A model generated the notes under the pieces. That model was given only the letters and a program-made list of their open reading frames with translations, ran no database searches and had not been told where the DNA came from. A stretch of DNA of 64,000 bases. Origin: G963669295 sp963669295 (GTDB lineage: Bacteria > Bacteroidota > Bacteroidia > Flavobacteriales_D > CALLUQ01). Where the stretch lies: positions 4,402,001 to 4,466,000 of the forward strand of contig OY769938.1 of NCBI GenBank assembly GCA_963669295.1, written 5' to 3'. Numbering within the stretch: the stretch's first letter is position 1; every line of letters starts with the position of its first letter. The position numbers were made by a program, and so were the translations under genes. This document shows, in pieces, positions 59,263 to 64,000 of this stretch.

Positions 59263-62200
59263 ATGAGAGCGCTCAAAACAATTGCTATTAGCATCTCAAT
59301 CCTCCTAACCAACCTGTGCTTTTCGCACGAAAATAATACTTCAGCAAACGCTGAAGCCTCTATTGCATTTATTCAAAACAACGGACAATGGTCTGCCCAT
59401 GTGCTATATAAAGCAGGGGTGGGGCACGGTGCTACTTTCATAGAACGTCATGCCTTTACACATGTGCAAATGCATGCTGGCGATGTGGAGAAACGCCACG
59501 ACTTGATGCACGATGACCCTGAACAGTTCAAACAATTTGCGGTGCGTGGCCATGCCTGGAAAACCAATTTTGTAGGCGCCAACCCAATGGTAGCAATAAC
59601 ACCATTGGAAAAGCGCAGCGAATACCACAACTACTTTTTAGGCAACGATACCACAAAATGGGCGGGGGGGGTACCCCTGTTCAATGAGGTGATGTACCAT
59701 AATTTGTACCACAACATTCACTTGCGGGCTTATAGCCATGAAGCTAATTTCAAATACGACTTCATCGTACAAGCCGGTACCGACCCTTCCATCATTGCCA
59801 TGGAATACGATGGGGTAGATGCCATGCAACTGCAAAACAACCACTTGTTGCTACAAACCAGCGTAGGCGATTTTAAGGAATTGGCTCCTTATGCCTACCA
59901 GGTTATTGATGGGGCAGAGGTAGAGGTGCGTTGCAACTATGTGTTGGAAGGTACCACCGTGCGTTTCTCCTTTCCTTCGGGCTATGATAGAACAGTTGAC
60001 CTCATCATCGATCCGGTATTGATTGCAGCTACATTATCGGGCACTACAGGATCAGAAAACTATGGCCACTGTGCTACGTACGATAACGATGGAAACATCT
60101 ACACCAGTGCCATTAGCTATGGTGCAGGTTATCCAGTAACCACTGGAGCATTTCAAACTAATTTTGTTGGTAATGGATTTAATCAAACTGATATTGCCAT
60201 CAGTAAGTTAACCCCAGATGGCACTTCTCTTATTTATGCTACTTACCTCGGAGGAGACCGGAGCGACTACCCCAATAGCATGTATGTGAATGATGGTGGT
60301 GAACTGTATCTCTTAGGAACTACTGGTTCTTCGAATTTCCCTGTATCTGCCAATGCATTCGACAACATCTTCAATGCTGGAGGAGGTTCTGCGGCAGATT
60401 TCACAGTCACTCACTTTACCAATAATGCTACTAATATCATAGGTTCTACCTACGTTGGTGGCGATGATTCCGATGCATGGAACTTCATGGCGACGAACTT
60501 TAGCGATAGCTTTCGCGGAGAAATTATTGTAGATGGAGCGGGCAATTGCTATGTAGTTGGCCCTACCAATTCCAACAATTTCCCTGTAACTACAGGAGCC
60601 TATCAAACCATGCACGGTGGAGGGCAGGATGGCGTAGTATTTAAAATGCCTCCTGATTTATCGTCCCTCACCTGGGCCACCTACCTGGGAGGTACTGGTG
60701 AAGATACCGGCTTTGGAATACGGCTTGATGGAGGAGGCAACCTTTATGTGTGTGGAGGAACATCAGCTGGGTTTTTTACTGGAACAGGCTATCAAACTGC
60801 GTTCCAGGGTGGGGCAACCGATGGCTTTGTGCTACAACTATCGGCCAATGGAAGTGCTGTGATGAATAGTAGCTATTGGGGTACTGCTGGTGAAGACTAT
60901 GCCTTTTTTGTCGATCTCGATTCGGATGGCGACGTGTACCTTTACGGACAAAATGGCAATGGTGCCCCAGTAACTCCTGGCGTGTATTCCAATGCTGGCA
61001 GTAGCCAATTTATTAGTAAGCTTGATGCTGGTTTAACCACTTTAGAATACTCCACAGTGATAGGGTCGGGATTAGGAACGAAAGACTTTTCTCCCGTGGC
61101 ATTCATGGTAGATAGTTGTGAATACGTATACTTTTCAGGACATTCTGCGGTTTGGCTTCCCGCCCTTTTTACCACTCCAGGGGCATTGCAAACCACTGGA
61201 GGCTTTTATCTTGGCGTACTCGAGCCCGATGCCATTGGGTTAAAGTACGCGACTTACTATGGTGGTGTAGACGATCATATAGATGGTGGAACCAGTCGGT
61301 TCGATCCATCAGGAATTGTTTACCAGGCGGTATGTAGCAGCTATGGGTTCAACACTACCCCAGGAGCATGGTCGGACACCTATCCCTTATGGTTTGACGT
61401 TGGTGTATTTAAACTCGATTTCGAGGTAAGCTCACTGAATGCTTCAGCTGTAGCTAACCCCTCATCTACAGGGTGTGCCCCATTTACCGTAACCTTCGGT
61501 AATACCAGCGACGGTACCGATTTTATTTGGGATTTCGACGATGGTTCACCGCTTGATAATAGCTTTGAGCCTACCCATACCTTTACGTCGGCAGGTACTT
61601 ATGATGTGATGCTCATTGCCATCGATTCTATAGCATGTACCGTTACCGATACCACCTACCTTACCATTACGGTAAATGACCCACTACCGCTATCAGCATC
61701 GTTCAGCCATACGTTAGACTGTGCCACCATGACGGTAGACCTTCAAAACACCGGTACCAGTAATGCATTTTATGGTTGGATCATGGGCGATGGTGCCTTC
61801 TATACCACCGAAAATGTAACCCATACCTATGGAGCTCCAGGTACCTATGTCATTACCTTTGCTGTGATTGACACGGCATGTAGCAATGCCGATACAGTAT
61901 CAACCGTAATTACCATTGTCCCTGATGTGTTGGCTGATATAGCTGCCAGTCCTGATACCATAGGTTGTACCCCGTTTACCGTTGATTTCACCAACAATAG
62001 TAATGGGGTTACCTACAGTTGGAACTTCGACGATGGGTCGCCATTAGACAATACCGTGCAGCCCACGCATACCTTTACATCGGTTGGTACTTACAACGTT
62101 ATGCTCATTGCTACCGATTCATCAACTTGTAACATAGCAGATACCACCTACCTTACCATTGAGAGCACTACACCATCTCCAGTAGTCGCTGATTTTACAG

Positions 62201-63120
62201 TAGTGCAAAATGCAAATTGCTCGTTGTTTCAGATAGAAACAACCAACAACAGCACCGGCAACAACCTGGTGTACGAGTGGAACATGGGCGATGGTACCAC
62301 CTATGCCGATAGCAATATAGCACATCAATACTCCGGCCCGGGTACTTTTACCATTACCCTTATTGTAGCCGATTCAGTATGCTACTCTTCTGATACCAGC
62401 ATCGTTACGGTGATCTTACAAGAAAGCATGGCGATCAATCTTGGCCCTGATCAGCTGATATGCGATGGCGTTTCCGCTACCCTGGATGCAGGCGTTTCGG
62501 GGTTAACGTATAGCTGGAATACCCAGGAAACTACCCAAACCATTGTTGCTGATGTGGCAGGAACTTACTGGGTGGTGGTAAGCGATGGGGTGTGCGAAGT
62601 ATCCGATACGGTGCAAGTACAAATTGCTCCCGACATAGACCTGGGCTATGTAGATGAATTGTGCGTGGGGCAACGGTTGGTACTCGACCCTGGTGTTCCG
62701 GCACAATCTTACCTATGGAATACAGGAGCTACTACCCAACAAATAGAAGTAATGTTGGGAGGAGAATACACCTTTACCCTGGTAGATAGCTTCGGTTGTA
62801 TTCGCACAGATACGGTTACTGTAATTGAAAGCGAAAACTCTACTGAAGTATTTGTACCCAATGCCTTTACTCCTAATGGTGATGGGGTGAACGACATTTG
62901 GTACCCTGTTGGAGAAGGCATGGAAGACTTTGAACTACAAATCTTTACCCGTTGGGGAGAACTCATCTTTACTTCCAATAGTACTGATGTAGGATGGGAT
63001 GGCACCTTTAAAGGAGATGCAGCACAAAATGGGGTGTATGTATACAAGATGTGGTACATCAATACGTGTATAGGGTCTGATTTTGTACAGAAATTTGGGC
63101 ACATTGTGCTGGTGCGGTAA
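59263..63120 (+). CDS. Giant PKD-repeat surface protein (paralogue 2)
   Basis: A 1,285-residue paralogue of the preceding protein with the same plan: signal peptide (MRALKTIAISISILLTNLCF), DUF7948-type domain, SBBP propeller region, four PKD domains (about 726-1050), two Ig-like domains and the same type B C-terminal domain. The first 780 bases are almost identical to those of paralogue 1 (offset 5,564 bases). The propeller region diverges and the end becomes near identical again, a mosaic suggesting gene conversion. It carries one copy of the two-PKD unit instead of four. Confidence 0.93.
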   Translation: MRALKTIAISISILLTNLCFSHENNTSANAEASIAFIQNNGQWSAHVLYKAGVGHGATFIERHAFTHVQMHAGDVEKRHDLMHDDPEQFKQFAVRGHAWKTNFVGANPMVAITPLEKRSEYHNYFLGNDTTKWAGGVPLFNEVMYHNLYHNIHLRAYSHEANFKYDFIVQAGTDPSIIAMEYDGVDAMQLQNNHLLLQTSVGDFKELAPYAYQVIDGAEVEVRCNYVLEGTTVRFSFPSGYDRTVDLIIDPVLIAATLSGTTGSENYGHCATYDNDGNIYTSAISYGAGYPVTTGAFQTNFVGNGFNQTDIAISKLTPDGTSLIYATYLGGDRSDYPNSMYVNDGGELYLLGTTGSSNFPVSANAFDNIFNAGGGSAADFTVTHFTNNATNIIGSTYVGGDDSDAWNFMATNFSDSFRGEIIVDGAGNCYVVGPTNSNNFPVTTGAYQTMHGGGQDGVVFKMPPDLSSLTWATYLGGTGEDTGFGIRLDGGGNLYVCGGTSAGFFTGTGYQTAFQGGATDGFVLQLSANGSAVMNSSYWGTAGEDYAFFVDLDSDGDVYLYGQNGNGAPVTPGVYSNAGSSQFISKLDAGLTTLEYSTVIGSGLGTKDFSPVAFMVDSCEYVYFSGHSAVWLPALFTTPGALQTTGGFYLGVLEPDAIGLKYATYYGGVDDHIDGGTSRFDPSGIVYQAVCSSYGFNTTPGAWSDTYPLWFDVGVFKLDFEVSSLNASAVANPSSTGCAPFTVTFGNTSDGTDFIWDFDDGSPLDNSFEPTHTFTSAGTYDVMLIAIDSIACTVTDTTYLTITVNDPLPLSASFSHTLDCATMTVDLQNTGTSNAFYGWIMGDGAFYTTENVTHTYGAPGTYVITFAVIDTACSNADTVSTVITIVPDVLADIAASPDTIGCTPFTVDFTNNSNGVTYSWNFDDGSPLDNTVQPTHTFTSVGTYNVMLIATDSSTCNIADTTYLTIESTTPSPVVADFTVVQNANCSLFQIETTNNSTGNNLVYEWNMGDGTTYADSNIAHQYSGPGTFTITLIVADSVCYSSDTSIVTVILQESMAINLGPDQLICDGVSATLDAGVSGLTYSWNTQETTQTIVADVAGTYWVVVSDGVCEVSDTVQVQIAPDIDLGYVDELCVGQRLVLDPGVPAQSYLWNTGATTQQIEVMLGGEYTFTLVDSFGCIRTDTVTVIESENSTEVFVPNAFTPNGDGVNDIWYPVGEGMEDFELQIFTRWGELIFTSNSTDVGWDGTFKGDAAQNGVYVYKMWYINTCIGSDFVQKFGHIVLVR

Positions 63121-63139
63121 CAATTAAAACACCGGCCTA

Positions 63140-63187
63140 ATAGCCGTTACAAAATAACTTTAGGGCAAGCGAATCGCTTGCCCTTTT
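63140..63187 (+). terminator. Rho-independent terminator (copy B of the duplicated segment)
   Basis: The hairpin GGGCAAGCGA/TCGCTTGCCC plus the preceding AATAGCCGTTACAAAATAAC is a copy of the segment at about 53430-53482, including vestiges of the 3' end of the propeller gene. It now ends paralogue 2. Confidence 0.92.
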
Positions 63188-63341
63188 CTCTTCCTTTAAG
63201 TAAGCGAACACAGTTAAATCCCACTAAATCCGTTTAGAATTGGTTAGGAATTTAACAATGAAGCAACCTTTGTTAAAAAATATCGTCTATGGTGCAAACA
63301 GAATTAATAAATTGAAAAAGCTTTTATACACTACCTGAACT

Positions 63342-64000
63342 ATGAGAACGCTAAAAACATTAGCTGTTTGCTTCTCTACCATCCTCTCTACCATGTGCCT
63401 CGCGCACGAAAATCACACTTCGGCAAAAGCTGAAGCCTCCATTGCATTTGTTCAAAACAAGGGACAGTGGCATGCCAATGCATTGTATAAAGCGGGTGTA
63501 GGCCATGGCAGTATATTCCTTGAACACCATGCCTTTACGCATGTGCAAATGCATGCAGGGGATGAAGAACAACGCCACCATCTGATGCACGATAACCCTG
63601 CGCAGTTTAAAAAATTTGCTGTGCGTGGTCATGCCTGGAAAACCAATTTTATTGGAGCCAATCCGTTGGTAGAAGTACTGCCCAAAGAAAAACGTAGGGA
63701 ATACCACAACTACTTTTTAAGCAACAACACCGCAGAATGGGCAGGTAACGTGCCCCTGTTTAACGAGGTAATGTATAACAATTTATACCACAACATTCAC
63801 TTGCGTGCATACAGTCAGGAAACCAATTTTAAGTACGATTTTATTGTAAAGGCTGGAGCCGACCCTTCCATCATAGCCATGGAGTACGATGGAGTGGATG
63901 CCATGCACTTGCAAAACGAACACTTATTGCTACAAACCAGTGTAGGCGATTTTAAAGAGTTGGCTCCCTATGCCTATCAGGTCATTAATGGAGTGCAGGT
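63342..64000 (+). CDS. PKD-type surface protein (paralogue 3), 3' end outside the window
   Basis: An open frame of 219 codons runs from the ATG at 63342 to the window edge without a stop. It begins MRTLKTLAVCFSTILSTMCL, a signal peptide, then SIAFVQNKGQWHANALYKAG, the DUF7948-type domain, and continues colinear with paralogues 1 and 2 (for example NFIGANPLVEVLPKEKRREY and ELAPYAYQVINGVQ), but is clearly more diverged from them than they are from each other. The remaining domains cannot be seen. It shares the leader pattern and lies behind the duplicated terminator. Confidence 0.92.
   Translation, partial: MRTLKTLAVCFSTILSTMCLAHENHTSAKAEASIAFVQNKGQWHANALYKAGVGHGSIFLEHHAFTHVQMHAGDEEQRHHLMHDNPAQFKKFAVRGHAWKTNFIGANPLVEVLPKEKRREYHNYFLSNNTAEWAGNVPLFNEVMYNNLYHNIHLRAYSQETNFKYDFIVKAGADPSIIAMEYDGVDAMHLQNEHLLLQTSVGDFKELAPYAYQVINGVQ

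Overview
The window looks like the chromosome of a Bacteroidota bacterium, most likely of the order Flavobacteriales. The evidence is: promoter -7 boxes of the TAnnTTTG type; several secreted proteins with type IX secretion (T9SS) C-terminal sorting domains; TonB receptors with an N-terminal carboxypeptidase-regulatory-like domain; families such as DUF4199, DUF4836, DUF4846, DUF5723 and DUF7948; and PKD-rich proteins ending in a gliding-motility-associated C-terminal domain. No rRNA or tRNA gene was seen. By eye, the first ~22 kb is AT-rich and mostly housekeeping, while ~24-63 kb is richer in GC and holds more accessory genes and repeats.

1-21.6 kb: an oxidoreductase start, pcm, an outer-membrane protein, a lipoprotein and smpB. 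A metal-homeostasis module follows: a DtxR/MntR-type regulator, a ZIP transporter and a divergent TonB receptor around a near-consensus DtxR box. Then come two TPR sensor-like proteins (one with a PP2C/SpoIIE phosphatase), pyrD with an HMG-CoA-lyase-like gene, a DUF2071 gene, a zone of hairpins, terminators and very small ORFs (14.3-15.4 kb) including a 6S-like RNA candidate, a membrane-bound LuxR regulator with its DUF4199 neighbour, and a 7-TM protein / histidine kinase / response regulator operon.

21.7-29.1 kb: a cobalamin riboswitch heads what looks like a B12-acquisition operon. It encodes two secreted T9SS surface proteins, a BtuB-like TonB receptor, a BtuG-like propeller lipoprotein and a DUF71/COG2102 PP-loop protein. 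A convergent saccharopine-dehydrogenase-family gene ends the block.

29.4-51.9 kb: a 1.6-kDa-scale (about 1,630-residue) repeat protein with fourteen TPR-like units and a second repeat family, DUF4846 and thioredoxin-like proteins, then a repeat-rich accessory zone. That zone contains a lone AT-rich NACHT NTPase, an 18-unit 22-bp tandem array, three copies of a palindromic MITE-like element, a DinB/YCII/YCII/ECF42-type sigma cluster, an orphan eCIS-core (DUF4157) protein with a putative nuclease-like C-terminus, and a degenerate array with a strict 21-bp period directly behind it.

52-64 kb: a T9SS beta-propeller protein and three tandem paralogous giant surface proteins (the last cut by the window end). 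Two of them differ mainly by the number of copies of an exact 492-bp, two-PKD unit (four versus one), and a terminator plus its flank is duplicated between them. Most functional statements rest on family recognition by eye; no database search was possible.
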